Shown here in pieces: positions 18,060-27,672 of a stretch of DNA of 57,815 bases. Numbering within the stretch: the stretch's first letter is position 1; every line of letters starts with the position of its first letter. The stretch is from assembly GCA_964389685.1 (NCBI GenBank), contig CAYMFM010000018.1:1-57815 (forward strand), written 5' to 3'. The DNA is from G020353115 sp964389685. GTDB taxonomy: Bacteria; Bacteroidota; Bacteroidia; Bacteroidales; VadinHA17. The position numbers and the translations under genes were made by a program. The notes under the pieces are model-generated. The model ran no database searches, was not told the origin of the DNA, and saw only the letters and a program-made list of their open reading frames with translations.

Positions 18060-18905
18060 CTATTCCAGGATCATGTATTCATACAGTGTGGTATAAACGG
18101 TTCTTGAAACTCCTTCAGATAATGACGTATGATAACTGGGAGTGTAGGTTTCGGTCATTTTTTTGACATGCCCGTTCTGGTCCAGTTCATATTCGTATTT
18201 ACTGTAAGCCTCGGTCATGGAAGGGCCGGTAGGACAACCCGCTCTCCAGGTGATCCGGCTGACCAGGTTTTTACTCCATTTCCCGGTTATCCCGTTTGAA
18301 AAATTCCTGATATCTACCTTGTTAAGCGTTTGGTTGTAACTGTAATAATCTGTACATCCCGCCAGCCAGCCAGCCTCTGATATTTTTGAACTGCTGATAT
18401 TCTCATCTGTAATTGTACGGGTTATAAGAATAGATCCTGAATCAGGATTGGTGCCTGTGCGTTGCCAGTCAATTTCTATGGAGGTTAAAAAGTCATTTTC
18501 ATATTCGTAATCCAACCTGGCTAAATAGTACGAGCTGGAGAAAAAACCGGTATCAATGCAATAGGTTGCATAGCCATCCTTCCCTTTGTAAAAAGTTCTT
18601 TTGTAGGTTATTTCATTCAGCGGGTTTTTTGTGATGCTTTCAAAGATGGTATCATTATCGTGGAAAACGGTACTCTGAGTGAAATCATCGTTGATGTATG
18701 TTAAGTATTCCGTTATCCATGAACCGGTAAGATGGATTACATGTTTAACAACCTGATCTGAATATTCATAAAAGAATTCAGGAACATCCTCTTTGTAGGA
18801 ATTATCCCCTTTACTGCAATTGTTTAACAAAACAATGGACAGCAGTAAAATAAAAATATTGATAATCCTTTTCACGGTAGTCAGTGTAAAAAAGGTAAAT
18901 TTCAT
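18060..18905 (-). CDS. Lipoprotein of unknown function
   Basis: A 281-aa protein with a basic N-terminus, a hydrophobic segment and a lipobox (LLNNC, Cys30), followed by SKGDN, so it should be lipid-anchored. The mature part consists of repeated beta-type units of the form 'Y-x-Y-E-x-D', for example YLARLDYEYENDFLTSIEID and KYEYELDQNGHVKKMTETYT, as in DUF-type YD-like beta proteins of Bacteroidota. It stands between two permease genes but points away from the first. No function is assigned. Confidence 0.8.
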   Translation of the reverse strand: MKFTFFTLTTVKRIINIFILLLSIVLLNNCSKGDNSYKEDVPEFFYEYSDQVVKHVIHLTGSWITEYLTYINDDFTQSTVFHDNDTIFESITKNPLNEITYKRTFYKGKDGYATYCIDTGFFSSSYYLARLDYEYENDFLTSIEIDWQRTGTNPDSGSILITRTITDENISSSKISEAGWLAGCTDYYSYNQTLNKVDIRNFSNGITGKWSKNLVSRITWRAGCPTGPSMTEAYSKYEYELDQNGHVKKMTETYTPSYHTSLSEGVSRTVYTTLYEYMILE

Positions 18906-18940
18906 ATAAGTTACGAAAAAACAGGGGAAAAATAAAAAGA

Positions 18941-19150
18941 AGGTTAATCGACAAATGGACGTAAATCCGATCCGTCACCCGTCCGACTGCGTCATCCGGG
19001 CGGAGACCCGAAATGGGTCAGACGGTAGCATGAAACCCGATCTGACCGCTTGCCATGTAAAATAAAGACGATGTCTTTACTGCGTAGCTGTATTTCACAG
19101 GGCTGGATCGTGAATCGGATTGCAGGGAGCCGGTCTGACCGATACGGACG
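18941..19150. repeat. ~200-bp composite repeat, copy A
   Basis: Nearly identical to 35336-35552 over about 160 bp: both begin AGGTTAATCGACAAATG, include CCGTCACCCGTCCGACTGCG and GAGACCCGAAATGGGTCAGA, and contain the TGTAAAATA...TATTTCACAGGGC hairpin (19052-19103 here). The later part diverges but returns to GGTCTGACCGATA. Confidence 0.85.
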
Positions 19151-19410
19151 TTTACCTTTCAGTCTACCAAAGGTATGCCTATAGCTCCTCCGGGACGTTC
19201 TATCTATTTTCTGCTTGTTCCAGCCACTGAAGTGGCCGGCTATTTTCTGTAAGTCTACCCTTGGTATGCCTATGGCACCTAACGGGACTCATCTTAATCC
19301 TTTCCAACCGGTTAACTGACCCGTCAGGGTCTTTCAGACCTGACGGTGTCTTTTAACGTTTTCCTCGTCGCCCGACTACAGCTCGGGCGACGAGTTTTTG
19401 TTAGCCCAAT

Positions 19411-19425
19411 AGTGATACGATGACT
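19411..19425. repeat. Dispersed palindrome, single left arm (copy 3)
   Basis: An exact AGTGATACGATGACT arm 13 bp beyond the stop of the second FtsX-type gene. The right arm is missing. Confidence 0.75.
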
Positions 19426-19438
19426 CCGGGTATACCTT

Positions 19439-21865
19439 TTACTCATACCGCAGAGAATCAACAGGATTTCGGGCAGCTGCTTTAATGGATTGATAACTTA
19501 CGGACAAAATTGCAATTACAAGGGCTATTATCCCACCGATAAGGAAACTGAAAGCGCCAAGGTTTGTCTTATAAGCAAAATTCTTCAGCCACCAGTTTAT
19601 TATTCCATATGAAAGTGGAATAGCAATAACAAATGAAAATAAAATCAGCTTCAGGTATTCCAGGGACATTAATCTCACAATGCTATCTGAAGATGCTCCC
19701 ATTGCTTTACGGATCCCTATTTCTTTGGATCGTTGTTCCGCTGTGAAGGTTGCAAGTCCCAGTAATCCCAGGGAGGCAATAATGATTGCCAGACAGGTAA
19801 ACAGAAGAAAAATTTTACCAAGTTGCTGTTCTTTCCTGAATTTAGCATTAAAATTATCGGCTACGAACGAGTAATCAAAAGAACCTCCGTGAGCGAAAGA
19901 TTTCCATTTCGATTGAATCAAATTTATTTTTCTGCTGACATCACCGGGTGTAAGTCTGACAAGAAGGTTGTTCCCCTGCGATCCCAGGAAAATAATAAGG
20001 GAGGTAATTTCTTCCTCCAGAGATTGATAATTATAATCTTTAACCACACCGATCACTTCCCGGACATCCTGGTCATTTTCTTTCCAGAATGTCTGAAGTT
20101 TCTGACCCACCGGATTTTCCCAACCAAACAAACGGGCTGCAGCTTCATTGATTACAACTGCACTTGAATCAGAAGGAAATTCTTTTGAGAAAAACCTTCC
20201 ATCTACCATTGATAATTTCAGGATTTCTATAAGATCCTCATCTACAATGCAATAATTACAACCCCGTTCCTGGGTATCTTCTCCCCTTGGCCGGAAAAGA
20301 TCAGAATAATTAACATCCGGAGGTACCAGGTTACAAATACTGGCACTGATAACCTCCGGTAATTTCAATAATTCTTCTTTGAAAGCAATTTTACCCGTAC
20401 CCAATGATTCAACATTTCGTATTACCAATACATTGTTTTTATCAAAACCTAAATCTTTGTTTTGCAGGTATTGAAGCTGTTTATAAATCAGTAGCGTACA
20501 AATTATGAGTCCTATAGACAGCGTAAACTGAAAAATGACAAGAATGCGTCTTATACCACTACTTTTCATGCCGGCTTTAATCTTACCCCTCAACACTTCA
20601 ACAGGTTTGAAAGAGGTAAGATAAAATGCAGGATAGCTACCAGCCAACAGACCGACAATTAATACCAGTAAAAGAATGCCTGTCAAATAATTGAAATTAT
20701 AGAGTGCCTTGATCGCTAAAAGTTTGCCAGACAGAACATTGAATTGTGGAAGAATTAAGGTTAACACACCCTGTGCAAGTAATAACGATACCAGTGTGTA
20801 GAATAGAGACTCAATTAAAAATTGGATCCGCATGGTGCTGATGGAACCTCCGAGAGATTTTCTCACGCCAACTTCTTTTGCTCTTCCGGTAAACCTTGCA
20901 GTTGACAGGTTCATAAAATTAATACAGGCAATGACTATGGTAAACAGGACAATGGCAATCAGCAGATAGATGGTGTTCATGTTACCGCCCGGTTCCAGGT
21001 GAAGGTCAACATCCGGTGAAAAATGAATATCCAACAGGGATTGAAGATAGAAACCATATGCCCCTCCCTGTTCTAAAAATTCATCAAATGATATACCCAG
21101 GAATTGCTCTGCCTGCGGACCAATGTATTTTTTCACCATTTCCAGTAGCTTGGTTTCCACATGCTGCCAATCCGCATCTTCATTGAGTTTAAGATAGGTA
21201 AGTAAAGAATTGCTTACCCAAAGAGGATTCCGGCTGTAATTCCATGATCCCATGGAAAGGATCATGCTAAAGTGGAAATGGGAATTCGGAGGAGGATCCT
21301 CAACAATACCGGTGATAGTACAGAGCCATTTATCAATGCCCAATTCCAGGGTATTGCCTACGGGACTGATGTCATCCGGACCAGCATAGCCAAATATTTT
21401 ATTGGCTGCAGTTTCTGTTAATACCAGGCTATACGGATTGGTTAAGACCGTTTTGGAATCACCCTGGATAAGGTTGAAACTGAAGAAATCGAAAAAATTG
21501 GAGTCTGCCAGCAATATTGTTTTTTCAGTATACGCATCTTCCATATATTTAATCGAGATATCCTCCCATGGTGCAATACGGCATCCTTCCTTAACCTCAG
21601 GAATCTCTTCGACACATCCTGCTGCAACCGGTGCAGATGAGTAACATGAGTTAAATTCCTGCCCCCCTATCCGTCCATAAAGATTAACTCTATAAATCAA
21701 CTCTGCATCTTTATGAAACCGATCGTAACTGAATTCATCAATGATATATAGAAGGATCAACAAACCGGTTATTAAACCCATTGTCAATCCGAAAATATTG
21801 ATGAAAGCATAAAATTTCTGCTTCTGAATGTTGCGTATCGCAATTTTAATATAGTTTATGAACAT
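19439..21865 (-). CDS. FtsX/MacB-family ABC permease
   Basis: An 808-aa paralogue of the permease at 15.4 kb with the same architecture: N-terminal helix (FYAFINIFGLTMGLITGLLI), MacB-PCD domain, three helices, then the second helix-domain-helices unit ending NPVDSLRYE. The cytoplasmic motifs are AKEVGVRKSLGGS and SKEIGIRKAMGAS. No ATPase is encoded beside it, and no clear sigma-54 site was found upstream, unlike its paralogue. The stop lies in front of repeat material, suggesting a single-gene transcript. Confidence 0.93.
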   Translation of the reverse strand: MFINYIKIAIRNIQKQKFYAFINIFGLTMGLITGLLILLYIIDEFSYDRFHKDAELIYRVNLYGRIGGQEFNSCYSSAPVAAGCVEEIPEVKEGCRIAPWEDISIKYMEDAYTEKTILLADSNFFDFFSFNLIQGDSKTVLTNPYSLVLTETAANKIFGYAGPDDISPVGNTLELGIDKWLCTITGIVEDPPPNSHFHFSMILSMGSWNYSRNPLWVSNSLLTYLKLNEDADWQHVETKLLEMVKKYIGPQAEQFLGISFDEFLEQGGAYGFYLQSLLDIHFSPDVDLHLEPGGNMNTIYLLIAIVLFTIVIACINFMNLSTARFTGRAKEVGVRKSLGGSISTMRIQFLIESLFYTLVSLLLAQGVLTLILPQFNVLSGKLLAIKALYNFNYLTGILLLVLIVGLLAGSYPAFYLTSFKPVEVLRGKIKAGMKSSGIRRILVIFQFTLSIGLIICTLLIYKQLQYLQNKDLGFDKNNVLVIRNVESLGTGKIAFKEELLKLPEVISASICNLVPPDVNYSDLFRPRGEDTQERGCNYCIVDEDLIEILKLSMVDGRFFSKEFPSDSSAVVINEAAARLFGWENPVGQKLQTFWKENDQDVREVIGVVKDYNYQSLEEEITSLIIFLGSQGNNLLVRLTPGDVSRKINLIQSKWKSFAHGGSFDYSFVADNFNAKFRKEQQLGKIFLLFTCLAIIIASLGLLGLATFTAEQRSKEIGIRKAMGASSDSIVRLMSLEYLKLILFSFVIAIPLSYGIINWWLKNFAYKTNLGAFSFLIGGIIALVIAILSVSYQSIKAAARNPVDSLRYE

Positions 21866-22105
21866 CGTGTGTATGTTGAATGTATGATAGACTTATTGCC
21901 CTGGCTATGATGGTTATCGGATCATGTAAGTGCTTTTTTAAAGGTTTATTACACGCATGAAAAAGCTGTATGGTCTAAGAAAATAAAAGTAGGTCAATCC
22001 TGCAATAATTCCAAGTGACTTCTGATAATAGTTGCAATACGAATGTCCCCTTGTATGGTTGGATGTGGTTTGTAATCTTGCGCTCCTTTGGAGCTGAAAA
22101 AAATC

Positions 22106-22297
22106 TTACCGGATCTCCTCCCTGCCATCCGAATATTTTGCAAATCTTCCTTTTTCGGTTGAATGAACATTGTCATACCTTGCCCAGGGCCAGCCACCAA
22201 ATTGAGTTTCCGGGTAATCGGAAAATGCCTGCTGAATTTCTGCAGCATCGTTCATAACAAAAGGCCCGTGCTGCATTACCGGCTCATTTATTGGTTG
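22106..22297 (-). pseudogene. Pirin-family C-terminal remnant
   Basis: Reading the minus strand from 22297 gives EPVMQHGPFVMND, then AFSDYPETQFGGWPW and FAKYSDGREEIR before a TAA at 22106-22108. This is the C-terminal end of a pirin (normally about 230-290 aa). An in-frame TGA lies directly upstream at 22298-22300, and the N-terminal cupin with the metal-binding histidines is gone. It is a dead fragment. Confidence 0.75.
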
Positions 22298-22344
22298 TCA
22301 CTGCAGCAACAGGAGAAATGCATCCTCCTTTCCATTTTCAAGAA

Positions 22345-22373
22345 TCACCGGGTGACTGAAGATCACCCGGTGA
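22345..22373 (-). terminator. Hairpin downstream of the truncated symporter
   Basis: A perfect 11-bp stem TCACCGGGTGA/TCACCCGGTGA with a 7-nt loop, about 60 bp past the symporter stop. The U-tract on the minus strand is poor, so termination there is uncertain. Confidence 0.45.
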
Positions 22374-22433
22374 ATGTATCTGCCATGTAGTTTATAATAA
22401 TTCCTGCGCCAATGCTTCGTTTCCTGTGAAGGG

Positions 22434-23336
22434 CTAATGGTTTTTCATCACACTTCTCCAAACCATCACACCGGCTGTTCCGGCAGCAAGGTAAAGGTAG
22501 AGCAGGAAATCAATCCGGAAACGACCGACCTCCTGGGGAATAACATGGAAAAGCGACAAAAGCAGGATCACCAAGCCGGAGGCTGAGAAAAAAAGCACCG
22601 ACAGGGGAGGTTTTTCTTTTGTCAGCACAGCCACAAACACCACCGAAGCCATCATCGAGGTTCCGGTGAAGCTTGTCCGGGCAAGAAGGGCAAGCTCATC
22701 ACTCATCACGGTTGAGAAGATCAGGGCAATGATGGCAAAAATAAACAGCGCAATGCGGGTATTCCGCAGCACCGTTTTGTCACTCCCTTTCATCAAGGAT
22801 CGCAATTCGGTCCCGAGGGCGAATATCTGAGCATTAGTGGTGGAAAGGCAGGCAGCAAAAAGACCCACCATAGCCAGTGCACCAACAATCTCCTTCTGAT
22901 CGAACAGCAGGGCACCGGCAAGAAAATCGGCTGTGCTGGCATCCGGATACATCACCGCTCCGTACATGCCGATGAATGCCGTGGAAAGAATGATCACGAT
23001 GGCGAATATTCCCAGCGATACCGCCATGCGTCCCAGGGAACGAAAATTCCGTATAACCACCACCCGGGTGGTTAGTTGTTGCTGGGTAACGGGAATCAGG
23101 ACGATAGCAATAAACGAAGCGATCAGGAACTGTACGGTGAACAGTCCGTTTGGCCCCGGTACGGATAACAATTCCGGTTTTACCCGTTCCACCGCGGAGA
23201 AGAGGGATTCGACACTTCCGAACGAGCGGATACAGGTGATCCCGATCAGGTAGATGACGACCAGCAGGACCGTACCCTGTATGGCATCGCTGAAAACGAT
23301 CGCCCGGAAACCGCCGATCTCAGCATAGATCAACAT
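22434..23336 (-). pseudogene. Sodium:solute symporter family protein, N-terminally truncated
   Basis: The 300 residues match the C-terminal two thirds of an SSS-family transporter: the conserved GGFRAIVFSDAIQ segment that normally falls near residue 160-180 is here at residue 8, followed by about eight hydrophobic helices (LVVIYLIGITCI to the C-terminus) including the family's ACLSTTNAQIFALGTEL region. The first five or so helices, including part of the sodium site, are absent. Just upstream the sequence turns into short TTAACTTTTAAC repeats (23351-23384). It is probably non-functional. It follows the RraA-like gene in the same direction. Confidence 0.8.
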
Positions 23337-23350
23337 GATCCCTACGATCT

Positions 23351-23384
23351 TTAACTTTTAACTTTTAACCAATAACTATTAACT
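23351..23384. repeat. Short TTAACTTTTAAC-type repeat at a deletion junction
   Basis: Imperfect tandem copies of (T)TAACTTTTAAC fill the gap between the truncated symporter and the RraA-like stop codon. They mark the point where the symporter's 5' part was lost. Confidence 0.6.
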
Positions 23385-24188
23385 TTATTTTTTAATTACT
23401 GTCTTATCCAGTGGTATACCCAGTTCTTCATATAGTTTCCTTCTGCCGTCCTTATCTGCATCAAGTATTCCCCTGGCAAATAGGGCAACATCCACTGCAT
23501 GTTCCCTGGGGACCACGATCACACCGTCACCATCGGCAAGAACCACATCCCCGGGTTTGACCAGAACGCCACCGACGGATACCGGTTTATTGACCGACTC
23601 AATTTCATTCCTGCCCGGCCGGATGCCCCTGCCTCTCTGCATATAATCGAGATACACCGGGATCCGTTGCTTGATGATCTCATCGGTATCCCTGATCCCT
23701 CCGTTAGAAACAATACCCCGTGCTCCCCTGCTCACCCAGGCAAGGGAATTGAACGATCCTACAGATCCGGTTTCACCATCACCCTGAACATCGAGAACAA
23801 TGACTGTTCCGGGCTTAATGAATTCCACAAAGGGTTCGGAAGAGATCCGGTTGTACCAGTCACCTTCCCATTTTCTGAACTCTTCAGGATCCATGGGATT
23901 TTTAACCACCCGGTTGGTTGGAACATAGCGCGCAGTTACTGCTATACCACATACGATGTGTGACAGATCATCAATGTCCCTCCAGAGTGCTTCGATCCGG
24001 GGATCCATTAACCCGACATCACGCAATCCCACCATATCCATCCCGTCTGACACGTCGGCTACACGCAGACCGGTGTATAGTTTCAGGATCTCCTCATCAG
24101 ATGGTGTGTCCTGTGCACTGGATAAGAAGGTAATAGATCCGACTACCATTAATAGAATTGTTTTAACCGTTTGTTTGACTCGTTTCAT
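23385..24188 (-). CDS. RraA-like (HMG/CHA aldolase-fold) secreted protein
   Basis: A 267-aa member of the RraA/HMG-aldolase superfamily, often mis-annotated as dimethylmenaquinone methyltransferase. Residues 1-25 are a signal peptide (LLMVVGSITFLSSAQD), which is unusual because the family is normally cytosolic. Conserved elements include VADVSDGMDMVG, VLDVQGDGETGSVGSFNSLA, the metal/pyruvate-site segment ARGIVSNGGIRDTDEI, and LADGDGVIVVPRE. The related enzymes cleave 4-hydroxy-4-methyl-2-oxoglutarate; the substrate here is unknown. The partly deleted symporter behind it may once have supplied the substrate. Confidence 0.85.
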   Translation of the reverse strand: MKRVKQTVKTILLMVVGSITFLSSAQDTPSDEEILKLYTGLRVADVSDGMDMVGLRDVGLMDPRIEALWRDIDDLSHIVCGIAVTARYVPTNRVVKNPMDPEEFRKWEGDWYNRISSEPFVEFIKPGTVIVLDVQGDGETGSVGSFNSLAWVSRGARGIVSNGGIRDTDEIIKQRIPVYLDYMQRGRGIRPGRNEIESVNKPVSVGGVLVKPGDVVLADGDGVIVVPREHAVDVALFARGILDADKDGRRKLYEELGIPLDKTVIKK

Positions 24189-24400
24189 GGTTATCAGTTT
24201 TGGTTATTGTTTTCAGATCCTTATGGCTTGAATCGATTATTTTATAAAAATAGGGAATCGACCGGAATTATTCAGGATTTTTTATTCTCAGACACCATCA
24301 GGGTTAAGAAACCCTTGGAGAATTAGCAGAAAACGTTTATTGAAAATCGCCGAATAATTGCTTAACTTGTACAGGTGTAAAGAATTGATCATGAATGTAA
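24189..24400. other. Gene-free interval
   Basis: AT-rich sequence upstream of the RraA-like gene, with no recognisable promoter or hairpin. Confidence 0.5.
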
Positions 24401-24511
24401 TCTTCTATCTTATGGATACCCCAGCTTCTTTACTGGAAGGTATGTGAAGAGAAGGAGCTGGAAGCAAAGTATGACGATTATGCTGATTACAAGAAGGTAA
24501 CCTGGTTTTGA
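24401..24511 (+). pseudogene. C-terminal remnant of an isoprenylcysteine methyltransferase-like membrane protein
   Basis: The plus-strand frame ending at TGA 24509-24511 reads WIPQLLYWKVCEEKELEAKY and then DDYADYKKVTWF. This matches the conserved C-terminus (EExxLexxygxxYxxYkxxvxxF) of ICMT/PEMT-type methyltransferases. The rest of the gene, including the membrane helices, is absent. Family assignment rests on this short motif only. Confidence 0.55.
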
Positions 24512-24552
24512 ATTCTTCCTATCCGGCAGACCTCTGGTAATACAGGACCGAT

Positions 24553-25602
24553 TCAGCTAAGCGGGATGGTTATTAAGAACCTGGTCCCTGCCCCGTATTT
24601 ACTATCACAGATTATCGACCCACCCAGTTTTTGAGTGACAAGATTGTTTACGATATATAAGCCCAATCCAGTCCCTTTGCTATGATCGGATGTAATAAAT
24701 GGATCGAAGATCTTGGGCATTATATCTGTCTGGATCCCTTTGCCATCATCCTGATATTGAATTTCGAGTGTCCCATTATTCTTTACTGCCTTCATGCAAA
24801 TAGTCCCTCTATTTTTTTCTTCAAATCCATGAATGATTGAATTCAGAATGAGGTTTGTAAAAATCTGAGCAAAGGCACCTGGATAGGAATTGAAGGATAA
24901 TCGTTCATCACGATGCAACTCAATCTGCTCTTTCTGATATTCCAGCGTCCGGTTCTTTTCCTGGATCTCTTCACTCTGTTCATTAACCAGTTCAACGGTT
25001 ATGTTCAGCTCTTCGTTGCTCTGGTGGAGTTTTTCTATTGTTTTCTGCAGCTTATGATATAACCGTTGTGTCAACGATATATAATAGAATAAAATGAAAC
25101 CCACTATCGTAAACATTCCAAGGCAGTTCACTGATTTTATGAATCTCAGTGTATTTGCCGGCAATTCATACAGAATAAATTGCCCGGAATCAAACCACAC
25201 GAGAAATAAAAAGAGGGTAAAAGAAATTACCGTATTTGCGATAAGGGCGACTTTCCATTTCATGTACAAAATCCCCGTCAGAACCAGACAGAAGAGCAAT
25301 AAATGGAATCCGCTTTCCTGCCCGATCAACAGGACAGCCAATACCTGATGTATGGCAACTTCGGTTGTTCCTAAAAGGGGTGGAAGTTTCAACCTGCCTT
25401 TAAGGCTTAAGAAGAAAGCAATGGTAAACAGCGGCACACTAATCAGGATGTTAAACCACATTAATAGATGGACCTTATATACAGCAAACATGATGATAAA
25501 AGCCATGTGCAAGGTTAAGGCTGAAAGTATACCGATTATTTGCGTATCCTGCAAATGTTTGCTCCTTTCAGGAACTCTGTTCTTATATAATAGAGGTGCC
25601 AT
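24553..25602 (-). CDS. Membrane histidine kinase lacking the DHp (phosphoacceptor) domain
   Basis: A 349-aa protein with five to six N-terminal helices (about residues 22-170), a coiled coil (KLQKTIEKLHQSNEELNI to LEYQKEQIELHRDE), then directly a HATPase_c domain with N box (IFTNLILNSIIHGFEEKN), G1 (DDGKGI), F box (FDPFITSDHSKGTG) and G2 (GTGLGLYIV). The helix pair with the phosphorylated His that should stand before SFNSYPGAF is missing, while the frame stays open. The ATG at 25600-25602 is chosen over 25671 because a TACATTTG element lies between them. It may be an inactive derivative or a kinase acting on a separate His protein; internal deletion is likelier. Confidence 0.8.
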   Translation of the reverse strand: MAPLLYKNRVPERSKHLQDTQIIGILSALTLHMAFIIMFAVYKVHLLMWFNILISVPLFTIAFFLSLKGRLKLPPLLGTTEVAIHQVLAVLLIGQESGFHLLLFCLVLTGILYMKWKVALIANTVISFTLFLFLVWFDSGQFILYELPANTLRFIKSVNCLGMFTIVGFILFYYISLTQRLYHKLQKTIEKLHQSNEELNITVELVNEQSEEIQEKNRTLEYQKEQIELHRDERLSFNSYPGAFAQIFTNLILNSIIHGFEEKNRGTICMKAVKNNGTLEIQYQDDGKGIQTDIMPKIFDPFITSDHSKGTGLGLYIVNNLVTQKLGGSIICDSKYGAGTRFLITIPLS

Positions 25603-25645
25603 AATAAAATTGTTTAATGCGTTTTCTTGTGTTATATTCTTTAAA

Positions 25646-25653
25646 CAAATGTA
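25646..25653 (-). promoter_or_regulatory. Putative -7 element for the DHp-less kinase
   Basis: On the minus strand TACATTTG matches TAnnTTTG. A TTTG stands 15 nt upstream, shorter than usual. The predicted start leaves a leader of about 40 nt before the ATG at 25602. Confidence 0.4.
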
Positions 25654-25778
25654 TGGCACGAGACAGGGCAAAATCTAACAGTTATATCCCAAACATTAAC
25701 AGATAAATCCCAACCGGGATACTTCCCGGGAATTTGGCCGTTGAAAAGGGTAAATTCTATTAATAAAGTGGATAAAGG

Positions 25779-25924
25779 AGTGATACGATGACTTTCCGAT
25801 CGTCGTGCTCCGACTCTTCCATGGGAATCCCTTTGGGAAAGATCGGGGTACGACTTAGCAAAAACTCGCAGCCCGAACTGAAGTCGAGCTGCGATAGGTG
25901 GCTTCACTCAGTCATCGTATCACT
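25779..25924. repeat. Dispersed palindrome, copy 2
   Basis: Perfect 15-bp arms at 25779-25793 and 25910-25924. As in copy 1, the loop carries a CGTGCTCCG.../CGGGGTACG pair and a CTCGCAGCCCGA/TCGAGCTGCGA pair. It is followed by GATCGTTTAATCAATG and by GAATAACAGTTGTAGTAGGA, a segment shared with copy 5. Confidence 0.85.
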
Positions 25925-26454
25925 TGATTTGATCGTTTAATCAATGTTTGGGTTTGCCGGTCCATGAAGCGTATTCGCTGAGAATAACAGTTGTAGTAGG
26001 ACCGGTGTTTAATAATGTTACTTTTCCTTTAAAAGATTTTTCGTCCCGATGGGATTTTTCAAGAGAAAATAATGGATAATCGGCTCAAAAAAACGAAAAA
26101 CCTATCCGTCAAATCCCGAATGGGCTATTTGGTACCGAGGTTTGCAGGGAGGTTAGTTCGTGGGAGGGAGAGAGCAAGGTACGGTTATGCCAGAGGCATC
26201 CTTTGGGGAATAATTAATTGTTAATGGATGGTGAATGATTAAATAACTGCCATATAAAAGTCGTACCCCGACTTTAAATCGGGGCACGACTACTGTCGGG
26301 GCAGGAGCCGGGTTTCTTGTCTTCCAACAAGTTTTTTTCGTCGCCTGACTCAATTCCTGAATTCCTCCCCATTTCCTATCCGCCGGCCAGGAAGGCAGGG
26401 AGTGATAATAACTTTGCGAGGATGCTACGGTGCCGCGAAGGGCATACCGGTTTA
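25925..26454. other. Repeat flank, gene-free
   Basis: Continues the composite repeat of copy 2, then contains a hairpin AGTCGTACCCCG/CGGGGCACGACT (26259-26291) that recurs at 35026-35058, and GC-rich short inverted repeats to 26440. No gene is supported. Confidence 0.65.
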
Positions 26455-27546
26455 CTAATACAGCACCAGTTCCATATCCCGGACCGCTTCATACTCCGGG
26501 TTGAGCACCCATTCTCCATCCTTATTGATCAGTCCCCACTGATCCCCTGATTTGGCTGCCGCATACCCGTTTTTAAAATCCCTCACTGCCTGAAATTTCG
26601 GCGGGATCACCCATTCACCGTTGGTGTCAAAAAATCCGACCAGGTCATCTTTCCTCCCTTTACACAATCCTTCATAGAATGTTCCGATGATCTCTGAATC
26701 ATCCACATACATCATCTCTCCGTATTCGTTAACATAACCCCATCTTCCGTCCAGTTCAACCCGTGCAAGGCCGTCGTGTGGACTGAAATCATTGGCTTTA
26801 GTAAACTGGGGCTGTATAACCACTTCTCCCTGCCGGTTGATGAATCCGATCCGTTTATCGAATGTTTTTACCCATGCAAATCCACCAGAAAAATACCCGA
26901 CACTCTCATACTGTGGTTCAACCACCACATTCCCATAGGTATCAATAAAGCCCGCCCGGTTATCGACCGTATAGACCGGAGCCAGTCCCTCAGAAAAGTG
27001 TTTCACGTTATCCACCCGGTCCACATTCACTGGGTATTCCGTTCCAATCTGATCCAGGACAACAAAGTTACCCCTGACCTCAGCAGCAGCATAACCGCCA
27101 TTGAACTCAGTCACCTTATCATATTTACACTCTATTTTCACCCTGCCTTCCGTATCAAGGTATCCCCATTTTTTATAATACCGCACGGGGACCAATCCGT
27201 CGTCGAATCCTTTGACGCCAAAACCCAGTATACTGAGCAGATCGAATCCCTTTATTTCGGTGTTCAACTTCTGGTCGTTGAGGTCAATGAAACAGTATTC
27301 TTTTGCTCTCGCATCATAGACCGGGGCGAATCCATCGACCGAAAAGGGAAAGCTCCTCCGGTATTTCGCTCCAATAACCATCTCACCATCGAGGTTTATG
27401 AAACCCCACTCTTTGCTTCCGAGTGGTTTCACCTGTGCCACGAGGGTTTGGTCGCCCACATTTTTACGGGGAACTATACTTTTCTGGGCAACTAAACTTT
27501 GACAAATCAAAAAACCGATAAATACCAATAACACATTATTTTTCAT
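26455..27546 (-). CDS. Secreted WG-repeat protein
   Basis: A 363-aa protein made of a signal peptide (residues 1-20, LVFIGFLICQSLVAQ) and about eight WG (KWG) repeats, each with an aromatic-Gly start, a 'D-G-x-x-V-I-x-P-x-Y' middle and a 'F-x-x-G-x-A-x-V' end. Clear examples are EWGFINLDGEMVIGAKY, KKWGYLDTEGRVKIECKY, RIGFINRQGEVVIQPQF and QWGLINKDGEWVLNPEY. WG repeats form solenoid-like scaffolds; their role is generally unknown. It has its own promoter and no operon partner. Confidence 0.9.
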   Translation of the reverse strand: MKNNVLLVFIGFLICQSLVAQKSIVPRKNVGDQTLVAQVKPLGSKEWGFINLDGEMVIGAKYRRSFPFSVDGFAPVYDARAKEYCFIDLNDQKLNTEIKGFDLLSILGFGVKGFDDGLVPVRYYKKWGYLDTEGRVKIECKYDKVTEFNGGYAAAEVRGNFVVLDQIGTEYPVNVDRVDNVKHFSEGLAPVYTVDNRAGFIDTYGNVVVEPQYESVGYFSGGFAWVKTFDKRIGFINRQGEVVIQPQFTKANDFSPHDGLARVELDGRWGYVNEYGEMMYVDDSEIIGTFYEGLCKGRKDDLVGFFDTNGEWVIPPKFQAVRDFKNGYAAAKSGDQWGLINKDGEWVLNPEYEAVRDMELVLY

Positions 27547-27639
27547 TTCATTAGAGTTTTTGTGTGGTCATATAAAGATTTCGTTTGAATGACTGCAAAT
27601 TAAGGAAATTCTGATCCAATGTTTTATTCAACCTATGTT

Positions 27640-27672
27640 CAAAGGTACAATGTATATGGTAAAAAAGTCAAG
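27640..27672 (-). promoter_or_regulatory. Promoter of the WG-repeat gene
   Basis: On the minus strand CTTG, 21 nt, TACCTTTG (27640-27647). The -7 element is exact and the -33 box one base off. The leader to the ATG would be about 90 nt. Confidence 0.5.

Larger units (their letters stand above)
18906..19438. other. Intergenic repeat block between lipoprotein and second permease
   Basis: Contains the first copy of a ~200-bp composite repeat (18941-19150), a terminator-like stem CCGTCAGG/CCTGACGG (19321-19346), a 12-bp CTCGTCGCCCGA/TCGGGCGACGAG hairpin with T-run (19364-19399), and a single arm of the dispersed palindrome (19411-19425). No gene is seen. Confidence 0.8.
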
